Shown here one piece after another: positions 8,464 to 16,624 of a stretch of DNA of 16,624 nt. This stretch comes from Irineochytrium annulatum (taxonomy: Eukaryota > Chytridiomycota > Chytridiomycetes > Chytridiales > Chytridiaceae): contig JADGJL010000634.1 of the NCBI GenBank assembly GCA_027600665.1, positions 1 through 16,624 of the forward strand, read 5' to 3'. A program made the translations under genes and the position numbers. Under the pieces are notes generated by a model. That model searched no databases. It was given only the letters and a program-made list of their open reading frames with translations, and was not told where the DNA came from. How positions within the stretch are numbered: position 1 is the first letter of the stretch; each line of letters begins with the position of its first letter.

Positions 8464-10331
8464 ATGGTTCCTCCCGAAGCCACTCCCACCATCGCCGCTA
8501 CTCCATCCCCCGTCCTGCCTCAACTACCCGCATCATCCGACCATGCTCCGACAAAGCCTGATATGATCCCGAATTCGACTCCATCCACGCCCCTGTCACC
8601 AGCGGCATTACCGGCACCGGACTTCATACCGGCGCGCCGCCGCGCTAGCTTCGCCCTGGCCATCACCCGATCGTCATCTGGCAGTCCGGTGCCGGTCTTG
8701 GATGGATCGTCGATTCCGATACCACGGCAGGGGCTTAGGCCGCCACCGGCCTACTCGTCCCTTCCAGCTAGTAATGGTCGGTCGCAGGATGGGGGCACCA
8801 CGGGCTCGGCATTTTTGACGGCAGCAGGAGATGGCGGGTATGCGGGTCCGCCGAGAAGGTCGGGGACATCACCGGCTTTGTTAGCGGGTCCGGAATGTCA
8901 GGTGGTTCCGAGGGCCGACGCGTGGGCGGCGGGTGCCTCGACGAACCCTGGAGCACTGGCGCCGCAGGGTCAAGGATTACGACCGCCACCGCCACGGTAC
9001 TCGCGCATGGCACCGCGCGGCGGGGGCGGTGGCCAGGGGACTCAAAGCGCTCCGGATCTGGCTCTGGATCTGGGTTTTGTTGATAGCGTTGGCCCGCCGC
9101 GTTGGCTTCCTGGGAACGTCACGGGCGGGGGCGCGTTCTTCAACGGGCGGCACACCGGCGCCGGCGGGCTGGGGCTGCCGGTCCCAGATGAGGATAGCAC
9201 GGGCGAGAGGTCGGCGGGTTCGTCTTCCGGGTTTACTAGGGGACGTCCGCCTGGGAATTTCGTAGGGTCAGAAAGAGCGGTCAGGGAGGAAGTCGGGGTC
9301 TCTCGAGGCAGTGGGTTGGCAAGGGCAACAGGAGGCGGAACCCGGAACAGCAGTGTGAGAGGGGCGGTTGGGAGTGCGAATGGGAGCATAGGCTTGAACG
9401 CGCTCACGGCAGAGCGTACTTCGTTCGAGTGTGGGCACAGCAATAGCGTCTCGAATTTGAAGCTCGGTTCGTATGCGGTGTTTTGTTAATTACACAAAGT
9501 GCTAACTGAGCTGCAGGCAAGCCACCCCGCAGTTACCTGCTCCTCTTCCTCATCCCCTCTTTGCTTATCGTCATCATCCTCCTTATCGTCCTCCCGATTC
9601 TCTTCCTCTCACACCTTCACCCAAACGACCAGCGGGTTACCTTCAATCTTGTCTCCGAATACGGCGGCGGGTTATGCGCAGCGCTCGGTGAGCCCGTTCT
9701 CGTCAGCACGTCAAACTCTTCTGGAAACAACGAGGTGTCTGGCAACCCGCTCGTATCCCCGCTGGAAGTCAACCCGGATCGTGCCGTCTCCCAGTCCGCT
9801 TCCGCTCGCGTTTCCACCTCCGCACACGCCAATGCGTCCACCGCCGCCACCGCTCACCCGACCTCGACCCCGCTTGACGTCCCGATAGCGACTCGCATAC
9901 TTATGATTCCCTACTCCTCCGGTGGCCAAGGCTGTATCCAGTTCCGCTTTGGGGAGGACTCAAGCGTGTGGGTGGAGAGCGGGAGCGGGGCCGCGTTAGA
10001 CTTAGCGGCGCCAATTAATTTTGCGAGCGCGGATGCACCGCCACTGGCGCCGTTTAACGCGTCCGACCCGGACGAGCGGTATATAATCGGGACAAACCAG
10101 ACTGTCACCTTCCGGAATGGGAGCCTGGCGCTGTTTGTGGATGCCGAGGAGATTGAGATGGGCGGTGATGATGCCGTGTTGGCATTTGTGTGAGTGTTTA
10201 TGCCTACCGATTTTTTAATCGCGAAATTGCGTGCTAAATCAAGGCTTTAATATTTAAGCGACTCGAGAAGTGCCAATGTCACAGACCCGCGATACCTGTT
10301 TAGGCTTATCCCCGTCACGACACCGGGTTGA
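8464..10331 (+). CDS. Predicted type II single-pass membrane protein with two PPxY motifs (3 exons, 578 aa)
   Basis: Exon model: 8464-9470, 9533-10189, 10259-10331; phases agree. Intron 1 has donor GTATGC, branch CTAAC (9502-9506) and acceptor CGCAG; an alternative donor at 9478 with an acceptor ending at 9521 also keeps frame. Intron 2 has donor GTGAGT and acceptor TTTAAG; it replaces an immediate stop by 24 further residues (ending LIPVTTPG). Residues 1-336 are disordered, Pro/Gly/Ser-rich, with RRRAS at 58-62 and two GLRPPP modules carrying PPAY (94-97) and PPRY (176-179). PPxY motifs bind WW domains such as those of Nedd4/Rsp5 ubiquitin ligases (established). Residues about 338-361 are a strong hydrophobic helix. 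There is no signal peptide, so type II topology is inferred. The C-terminal part (362-578) has several N-x-S/T sequons and only two cysteines (about 384 and 470), and looks beta-rich. I do not recognise its family. The gene converges with the WD40 gene. Confidence 0.7.
8731..8754 (+). other. First GLRPPP-PPxY module
   Basis: These codons encode GLRPPPAY, residues 90-97 of the membrane protein. The PPAY tetrapeptide fits the WW-domain ligand PPxY. Confidence 0.75.
8974..9000 (+). other. Second GLRPPP-PPxY module
   Basis: These codons encode GLRPPPPRY, residues 171-179. The GLRPPP lead repeats that of the first module, which suggests an internal duplication of a short linear motif, not chance proline richness. 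Confidence 0.75.
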
Positions 10332-11310
10332 GGATTCGCTCTCCAGCCCTTAATCAGCTTTACCCCCCTCTGCACCAACGTCAATTCTCCCCAGACATCG
10401 AACCGACCCACAACTATTTATATCACGGTTATTGCTCTTGAATAACCTAAGATCGTCATAAGCCCAACGGGTGTCGTCGTATTACACATCTACTAGCTCT
10501 TTGGGTTGTCGTTAATTCGTACACCTCTCGTTGAGCTCCCTTACATATGGCGTTGGCGTAGGAGCTTGTCCGAGCTAACTTCCGCCCTTCTTGATGTAGT
10601 AAAATTTATATTGATTACTTAATGCCACATCCCTTCGGTCCTTACTTACCTATGTATAGAGGCTGTTCCACATTTTGCTGCCACTGTATAGCCCGGTCTG
10701 TTCTTTGCGTCCTTAGGTTCTTGCGAACCTTTTATTAAACTTAACGGCTTCACTATAAATTAGATGGAGTAGCGTTTTTCTTCCGCCCTTTGGAGCTCGT
10801 TGGAGGGGCTACTATGCATCGTAATATATATATTACCGTGCGATTACATTGTTGCCGATTTCGCGCCATTGCATGCTCTGAAGCTCTTACAACGATGACA
10901 CCGGGCGTCGGCGTCAATAGGAACCCGAGCCGGGACCGCGTCGGGCGGGACCCTTACTGGGCGCACGGAGTAAAGGGTCAATAAGAAGTAGAGGATCACC
11001 GCAGACTAACTGCTACGGAAAAATGATTTATTGCAAAACTAAGTGGCGCAAAATCTAAAATAGATAACGATTGAAAAATGGAGAACTCTGCGGGGAGAAG
11101 CATCAAGAACTAAAATGACGCGGAGTGTCCCGTTGGCTTCAGCAGATAGTTGCCAAAGAACAGAAGTTGTCGTTACTGAGAAAAGATTGCCACCGGGTAT
11201 AATGAACGACACCGAAAAGGATCAAATAATTTGATAAACTAGGAGAAGATAAAGGCCAACCTATTAAGTCAACGGCCTACATGCACAGAAAGAAAGATCA
11301 GCAAGCTTTT
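10332..11310. other. 979-bp spacer between convergent genes
   Basis: The stretch holds the 3' ends of the membrane-protein gene (left) and the WD40 gene (right). No frame with recognisable content is present; the 64-codon frame at 10790-10984 has no motif. No tRNA cloverleaf or snRNA signature was seen. A small hairpin lies at 10715-10730. Confidence 0.5.
10715..10730. other. Small perfect hairpin
   Basis: AGGTTC, loop TTGC and GAACCT form a six-base-pair stem, followed by TTTATT. It lies between convergent genes. The TTC-loop sequence recalls a tRNA T arm, but there is no acceptor, D or anticodon arm around it. Confidence 0.5.
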
Positions 11311-14300
11311 TCAAAGGAAGGTGTGGACCGATTTGTCTACGGTCGCTGCAACCATCACCTTCCGCATCTTCGCCTTCCCAGACTTACTCGTGGCATCAAC
11401 AACGTTAATCCTAATAGGACCGTTGGTCAACAAAGACGCGAAGATACAGGTGAAGGCGAACGTACCACTTGCAAGCCGTCACCGGCGCACCCTTGCAACC
11501 TTGCTTCAAGCTCCTCATCTCCTCCTTCTCTAACCTCCCGGTGCTAACTCTCCACACATAGACTCCACTCGCCACATCCCCTCCTCTCTCACCATCTTTC
11601 CTCCTCGCCGGGCTGCCCCCGATCCTCGCGTCCCAGCTGCCTGCGTACACAAAATTCCCGCATGGGCTCCAGCGCCCGTCCAGCCTACACCCCTCGCCCA
11701 CCTCCCTGCTTCCTAAGCACCGTACGAGCTTGCCCAGGGGACCGCCGCTACTGCTAGCACCGGCACTGTCATCACCGCCACCGCCGTCGATCTCGCAGAT
11801 CCAAAGCTTCTGCTCGCACGACACCAGGACCCACCGCCCGCCCCATACCGGGTGCGCCTCAACGCGCGTGATGGTGCCCTGTGCGCCGCCAGCGCCTCCC
11901 CAACGAGGAGCCCGGAGGTCCGGGAGGGGGATCGTATAGAGGAGAGACAGCGTCCGAGGGCGGTATACGCGAAGCGAGGCCGAGAGGGAAAGGAGAAGGA
12001 GGTTTGAGGACGGGTCCTGTGGGCATGTGAAGGTGAAGGACGTAATAGGCTCGTTTGCGTGAATTGAGGTCGCGGGAGGTGGCGGCGTAGGGGGCTCAAG
12101 GTGGAAGAGTTTCAAAGATTGGTCACCGGAGCAGGAAGCACCTCTAAAGCATCCATTTTAAACATAGGATAATACCGGACAGGAACAAACAACCCACTTC
12201 ATATCATTTCCGGGCATGAACGCGCACTTCCAGATTACGCGCGTGTGGTGCTTTTTCCACCCGCGAACAAGTTCTCCCTTCTGCCAGTCCCAGAGCTTTA
12301 CGTCAAACTCCATATCCGCCGATAAAAGGAGGTTCCGGTACACTGGGTGAAAACAAAGGGAAGTCACGGGCTTGTGCGTCCCGTTGTCCAGGTGGCGGAT
12401 CAACTTCCCCGTTCGGACGTCCCAGAGCCATATGCGCCGATCGGCGCGGTCGTCACTTCCGGCAGTGGCGGCGATGTAGCTACAGGGCCCCAGTAAATTA
12501 ACTTGCTGTTCATCACATCGCGAGCAGACGTCATACCTTCCGGTTTCCGGGATGTCAATCACATCGATCACTCGGATTTGTCCTGTGACGGGACCGCACG
12601 AGGAAGTAAGGGCAAAGTCAGCGGTCTCGTGTTCCTTTGACGGCGGAGGAAGGTGTTTCTGAAAAAGTTTATTAGTGACCAAGCACCGTTAACGAAATGA
12701 TACAAACCTCCATTTCGGCCGACGTTGCGAACGAGTTAAAGGACGTCGAGTTGTAGGACCCGGAGCTCCTTCGGTCACTCTCATCGGCTTCCGATCGTCC
12801 TATAAATTGTGAGCGAAACTGCTTCTACAAGTACGTATCTAATCAAGCCACGAACCGGCTGACGCAACATCTCTTTTGCCGACCAACTTCCGGCTCTCAA
12901 ACTTCTCCCCGCCACCCCAAACGGCCCCGGCGCTTCCCGATCTCGGCGGGAGCTCCATCCTCGCAGCCACATTCGCCTCTTCAGCCGCCCGCGCCGTCCT
13001 CTTCGGCGTCACAGCCTTCGCCACCGCCGGCGGAGACGCAACTGGCTCTTCGGGTTTCGCTGATACCTCCTCCTCCCCCACCACCGGTGCGATCGTGACC
13101 AAACCCTCAATCTGACCTCTCATATTCTCCCACCTAGCCCAACCGGCAATGGCGGCCTCTAAAGGTACGACCTGGCCCGCGGGCACGACCTCTTCGGCGG
13201 CCGGATCGTCGGCGGCGGGCGCTTGCGCCCCCGTGTCGTCCTCCTCGCAGCACACGCGCATGGCGAGGGCGTATAGCGGCGTCACGCCCGTAACGTGCGG
13301 CTCCGCGACCGAGGACCAAAAGTTCGAAAGCTCCTGGTGCCAAGTGAAGGTGAGGTAGTGGTTGGGGACGTCCGCCGCGTTGGGAGGCGAACGCGGAGGG
13401 TAGAGGAGCTGGGAGAGGAGCGCGAGGTCTGCAATCTTAAAAGTTAGGTTCATCATGTGGCTGGCCATAGCTGGCCGTACTTTATACACACCATTGTTAA
13501 ACCACTCCGCACGATGGATCTCCTTCGCCGCTTCACGCAGTGCGTGCGGCTGAAGCTGCACTGATAAGCAATCCTTTGCCGCCGTTTTGTCCCCGCGTTG
13601 CACACAATCGATGAAGAGGTATTTTCGGATAACGTAGAAAAGGTCGTCGAACGCTGTAAAAGGGAACTTATAAGTCCGCATACATATTAGTATGCAAAAG
13701 ATATCCCACTTACAAGCCTGTAAAAATCCCGGCTCCTTGCTCCCACTAGCTTTCTTCATCCTTCGCCTACGGTACAGAAAGTTACATTACCACAACAATA
13801 ATTTTACACAGAGCGACGAGCTTACTTGATCCAATCAATGGCCTTTTGGAACTCCCTCCGACGGAGCATTCCTTCGAGCTCCTCTCTCCGCCTACCCGAA
13901 CATTTCTTCGGCGACCTCCTGGAAGACAGGACAGTGGGCGCCTCTTTCTGCAACGCCCGGACCGTCTCGTCAAGACCGCGGTCAAGGCACCAACCCATGA
14001 CGCTCTGCAGCGCCACCATGTCGTTCAACCGCGGAGCGTCCTTCTTCTGTTTGGGAGCGTCAGACATTCAATAGAGTCGGATGCTACGAGCGAACCATAA
14101 CGGTTCTTACCTGAACATCAAGAACATCCCGAAGGCCGTCCTCCAGCTCTCTCACCCTCCCTTGAAGCCCAACGAGCTTCCCCCTCCACATCCGCTCCCT
14201 CCTGTCGCCCACTCCGCTCCCACTGCCGCTCACGACAACACCCTCCGGCTCACCCCCACCACCTCTGCTATGGGTCGCAACCCTCGCGGACGACGGGGCA

Positions 14301-15400
14301 GGCGGGTGCATCAACGACGGCGACGGCTTCGGGAAGGTTGGCGGTGATGGGAGTGGCTTCTCCACGTCCGCTGGCGGTGATCTCGCTCCACCCAACTGGG
14401 CCGCCTGCGCCGCTCGCCTCGCCGCCCTTGGAGGCGGCGTCTCGATCGAAGCCGGCGTCGCAACGAGGGCTTCGGCGGCCCGGGCGATCCGGGGCGTCGG
14501 CGTCGCCGGCTCTGCGGCAGCGACGGGCGGCGTACGCTCCCGCTGGTGATGCGGTGTGTGGGGTTGTTGCTGCGGATGGGTGGGAGTGTGAACCGGCTCC
14601 AAGGGCGGCGACAGATGATGTCGTCGCGGGTCGTTACGTGGCACCTGGTGATCGTGAGCGTGACGCTGATGCTCCTGTATGTGCGCGTGCTGAGCCTGAG
14701 CATGTTGGTGGTTTGCTGGCGGCTGAACCGGCAATAAAACCTCGGGGGCAGGCTCGGCGGCGGTCGTCTCCCTCACAAGCTGCTTGACCCTCTCCATGTG
14801 TTCACTCCGATCCTGGTTCGAATCGAACCACCGCTTCCGAGCACGCTGCTGCTGTTGCTGTTGCTGCTGCTGCCGACTGGCGAGGTAGGAACCGTCCTGG
14901 GGCCGCTGGGACGGACGGGGCGAGAGAAGTGACGGCGGCGGAGAGGAAGCCGCCGGCTGCTTTGGTGGGGTCGGAGTCCGGTGCTGGCCGGCGACGAGCG
15001 GCCGATCGTCGAGATGATGTTGGTGGTGTTGCTGGTGCGGAAGCGGCGTCGTGGGATTCGGGGAGATGGAGGGGACCGGCTTCCTCGAGCTGAAGGGATC
15101 GTGCTGGTGTCCGTCCTCGGACGGGGATCGGTAGTGGCCGTGCATGAGGCCGTGCTGCGGCATGACGACGGAGGTCATGGCCATGGTTCGCATCGAAGTC
15201 GTCTCTTCAGCCTGAAATAAGGACGGTCAGCGTGGGGCCGGGTTTCGCGGTCGGCCCGCGGTTTGCGGGAATCTGACCTTTGCAGAAGCGGCCAGCGGGC
15301 TGAGGTGGTGTATCCGCTTGGAGTAGGAGGAGTGCTGCGGGTTGTGCTGGTGGTGGGGGTGGGCGTGGACGGGGAGGTGCCAGTCGGTGGAGGAAATCAT
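11311..15400 (-). CDS. LisH/CTLH-like WD40-repeat protein with long His/Gln/Pro-rich N-terminus (10 exons, 1189 aa)
   Basis: Exons on the minus strand: 15400-15278, 15211-14111, 14046-13826, 13766-13714, 13653-12856, 12799-12708, 12658-12537, 12479-12198, 12143-11466, 11410-11311. All phases agree and the total is 3570 nt. Residues 1-408 are low-complexity (His/Pro/Gln, poly-Q) and end in a possible coiled coil (KLVGLQGRVRELEDGL). Residues about 415-447 are LisH-like (QSVMGWCLDRGLDETVRALQ). CTLH-like pieces follow: LRRREFQKAIDWIK, ending at 482, and about 501-538 (FDDLFYVIRKYLF...DK). WD40 blades run from about 800 to 1189, with IWLWDVRTGKLIRHL, DVKLWDWQKGELVRGW, SGDQSLKLFHLE, WSPCGNFVYAGSWD and the tail VMVAATVDKSVHTFL. 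Known LisH-CTLH-WD40 proteins include Gid7/WDR26, WDR47 and Topless; WDR91 is another candidate relative. Which one is orthologous is not clear. Alternative: two genes, splitting at stop 14084 and ATG 14067. Confidence 0.75.
14047..14110 (-). other. 64-bp intron joining the N-terminal region to the LisH domain
   Basis: The minus strand reads CAG|GTAAGA, then CTGAC near the 3' end, and AAACAG|AAG. It is flanked by phase 0 on both sides. Without it the upstream frame stops at 14084 and a new ATG at 14067 opens the LisH frame 16 nt later. The match to donor, branch and acceptor consensus together with phase is the reason I prefer a single gene. Confidence 0.65.
14846..14872 (-). repeat. CAG/CAA trinucleotide run encoding nine glutamines
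   Basis: Nine consecutive Gln codons (mixed CAG and CAA) lie in exon 2 of the WD40 gene, between SR and RARKRW. Mixed codons indicate that it is not a freshly expanded pure repeat. Confidence 0.95.
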
Positions 15401-15882
15401 TCAACGACGACGGCGGCCACGAGCTGGCGCGGAGCTTGAATTGTGAGTCGCCGCGAATTAGACTGCGTTCGTGACATGCCCATGACATGACAGACGGCGA
15501 TGTTTGACATCGGTGCATGGGAGCAATGGACGGTTTCCCACGACAACGCGATCAGAGCAGAGAACGAGCCATCAGGAAAAAAATGCCACTCAGCGGTAAG
15601 GATTCGTGCATTGTGAACTGATGTACTACTACAAAAGACGATAATATGTGTGTCGATCGCGTTGCTAAAGAGGGATGTGTACCAAAACGGGCGTAATAAC
15701 GAGGTAGCAGCACAGAAAAAAATGTCAGCAAGCTCGCTGCAAAATATCGTGTATAAAGGGAAAAAAACGGTATGGTGGATTCTATAGCAAAACTAATGTA
15801 TAATACAGCACCTCCGTACACAAGTATAACCAGCATCCCCTAAACTTTTATCCTACTCTTCAAAGCCCTACTTGCACTTAAA
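15401..15882. promoter_or_regulatory. Intergenic region: promoter of the WD40 gene and 3' end of the zinc-finger gene
   Basis: Both flanking genes run on the minus strand. The part from 15580 to 15860 is AT-rich and would hold the zinc-finger gene's 3' UTR. The 94-codon minus frame at 15552-15836 is hydrophobic by composition only, has no motif, and would end inside this stretch. A TGA lies directly before the chosen ATG of the WD40 gene, which supports that start. Confidence 0.4.
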
Positions 15883-16623
15883 CTAAAAGGACGGCGACAT
15901 CATGTTAATCTTTATCCCGTTTCTCTCCCGATACTCCTCAACCTTCGCCTTCTTCCTTCCCGTCCTCCTTGCCTCCTCGTCACTCCCGCTTCCACTCGCA
16001 TACGCGCCACCGGCACTCCTGGAGTTCCCCGATCCGCTGCTGCCCGTCCCGCTCGACCCGGAGCCCGACGACGACGACCCCGATGACAAGTTCGTCCCCA
16101 TCAGACCGCCGTTGCCCGAGTAGTTCGAATGCTGCCTGGACCCGTTGGTTAGGTCCCCCGCCGAATCGTCGGCCTCTTCCATAGCCAGCTCGCCATCCTC
16201 CAGCTCTTCCTTCATCCCATCCTCACGTTGACGTTTTGTCCGCTTTGGCTCAAAAATCCCGTCCGTCTCGCTCGCGCCATCGCTCCCATTCGGGCTGGCC
16301 CTGCCACCGCCCTTGTCGCCACCTGCGCCGCCGTCAGCGTTGGCCGCCTTGTTCCTCTTGGCCAAGTTCCTCGCACACACCCTCGCGTGCCTCCTCAGGT
16401 TGCTCAGCACGCTGAACGACCGCGTGCACCCGGGCGTGGCGCACGCGTGCGGCCGCTCGCCCGTGTGCGTGTACACGTGCGTGGTGAGCGACGACGGCCT
16501 CGAGAAGCGCTTCGGGCAGTGCGGGCACTGGAAGCGCTTGGAGCCGGCGGGGCCGGGCAGCGGATTCGGTGGCGCCGTGGTGGTGGGTGTGGCGGTCGTC
16601 GGGGTGGGGAGGTCGGCCGTGGA
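15883..16623 (-). CDS. C2H2 zinc-finger transcription factor, C-terminal part (N-terminus beyond window)
   Basis: The frame is open from the right edge to a stop at 15883-15885, giving 246 residues with no start in the window. A Thr/Pro-rich lead is followed by two zinc fingers. Finger 1 is C-x2-C-x12-H-x3-H (CPHCPKRFSRPSSLTTH). The linker is THTGERPH, the classic Kruppel-type linker. Finger 2 is C-x4-C-x12-H-x3-C and includes PGCTRSFSVLSNLRRH. The RPSSL...H and FSV-SNLRRH helices are those of a widespread fungal family of nuclear DNA-binding regulators. After the fingers come Lys/Arg clusters (KRTKRQRED, RRTGRKKAK; likely nuclear localisation), an acidic patch, a Ser/Gly-rich run and the tail YRERNGIKINMMSPSF. 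The target genes cannot be read from the sequence. Class is certain; orthology is not. Confidence 0.92.
   Translation of the reverse strand, partial: STADLPTPTTATPTTTAPPNPLPGPAGSKRFQCPHCPKRFSRPSSLTTHVYTHTGERPHACATPGCTRSFSVLSNLRRHARVCARNLAKRNKAANADGGAGGDKGGGRASPNGSDGASETDGIFEPKRTKRQREDGMKEELEDGELAMEEADDSAGDLTNGSRQHSNYSGNGGLMGTNLSSGSSSSGSGSSGTGSSGSGNSRSAGGAYASGSGSDEEARRTGRKKAKVEEYRERNGIKINMMSPSF
16375..16443 (-). other. Zinc finger 2 (C2HC variant)
   Basis: Spacing is C-x4-C-x12-H-x3-C: the last ligand is cysteine (HARVC) in place of the usual histidine. Cysteine can serve as a zinc ligand, so the finger may still fold. The recognition helix contains VLSNLRRH. Confidence 0.9.
16465..16527 (-). 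other. Zinc finger 1 (C2H2)
   Basis: Zinc ligands are Cys, Cys, His, His with spacing 2-12-3. The recognition helix contains RPSSLTTH. Confidence 0.93.
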
Positions 16624-16624
16624 G

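Noticed and set aside
8129..8566. 145-codon plus-strand frame upstream of the membrane-protein gene
   Set aside because: It begins at GTG, not ATG, overlaps the 8464 gene in another frame and has no motif.
9499..9888. Ser/Pro-rich frame overlapping the transmembrane exon
   Set aside because: Out-of-frame shadow; the overlapping frame gives a proper membrane helix and N-glycosylation sites.
14338..14787. 149-codon plus-strand frame
   Set aside because: Antisense shadow of the GC-rich, repeat-like exon of the WD40 gene.
14814..14830. TGGTTCGA-A-TCGAACCA inverted repeat with a B-box-like core, possible tRNA gene
   Set aside because: It lies inside exon 2 of the WD40 gene (coding RWFDSNQD), and no A box or cloverleaf surrounds it.
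15552..15836. Hydrophobic 94-codon minus-strand frame
   Set aside because: AT-rich intergenic DNA gives hydrophobic codons by chance; no splice link to a neighbour and no motif.
1..16624. CRISPR array, bacterial operon or prokaryotic mobile element
   Set aside because: No spaced direct repeats or Shine-Dalgarno-led gene strings; the spliced genes are eukaryotic.

Overview
The window looks like nuclear DNA of a fungus, most likely an early-diverging (chytrid-like) one. Three genes in the right half use short GT-AG introns of 46-69 nt, several with branch sites such as CTAAC, CTGAC or TACTAAT. The proteins have long Pro/Ser/Gly/His-rich disordered parts, and the zinc-finger gene matches a common fungal C2H2 type. 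The chytrid placement is inference.

Left half (1 to about 8120): an AT-richer accessory region of gene relics with no intact gene. It opens with the end of a Ty1/copia-type polyprotein (RT connection plus the start of RNase H), cut before the second RNase H catalytic motif. A spacer follows that ends in a 15-bp tandem duplication resembling a copia LTR 3' end (TTCCAACA), then a gag-like relic. Next come two divergently arranged decayed cellular or transposon genes. The one on the minus strand (2758-5063) keeps at least one convincing intron but is broken by frame changes. The one on the plus strand (6140-7241) is a Myb/SANT (trihelix)-like protein with a coiled-coil tail, broken by two frame changes and two in-frame stops. 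An A-rich tract at 8029-8120 marks the edge of this region.

Right half (about 8460 to 16624): GC-rich and gene-dense. Gene 1 (plus, 8464-10331, three exons, 578 aa) is a predicted single-pass type II membrane protein with two copies of a GLRPPP-PPxY module in its cytosolic tail and an unrecognised luminal domain. Gene 2 (minus, 15400-11311, ten exons, 1189 aa) has a His/Gln/Pro-rich N-terminus with a poly-Q run, a LisH-like helix pair, a CTLH-like segment and C-terminal WD40 repeats. Gene 3 (minus, 15883 to beyond the right edge) is the C-terminal part of a C2H2 zinc-finger transcription factor. Genes 1 and 2 converge on a 979-bp spacer; genes 2 and 3 are in tandem on the minus strand.

The exon structures of genes 1 and 2 were worked out by eye from splice signals, phase agreement and domain spacing. 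No RNA gene, CRISPR array or intact mobile element was seen. The most interesting points are the LisH-CTLH-WD40 gene with its hidden first exon and phase-preserving introns, and the PPxY-bearing type II membrane protein.
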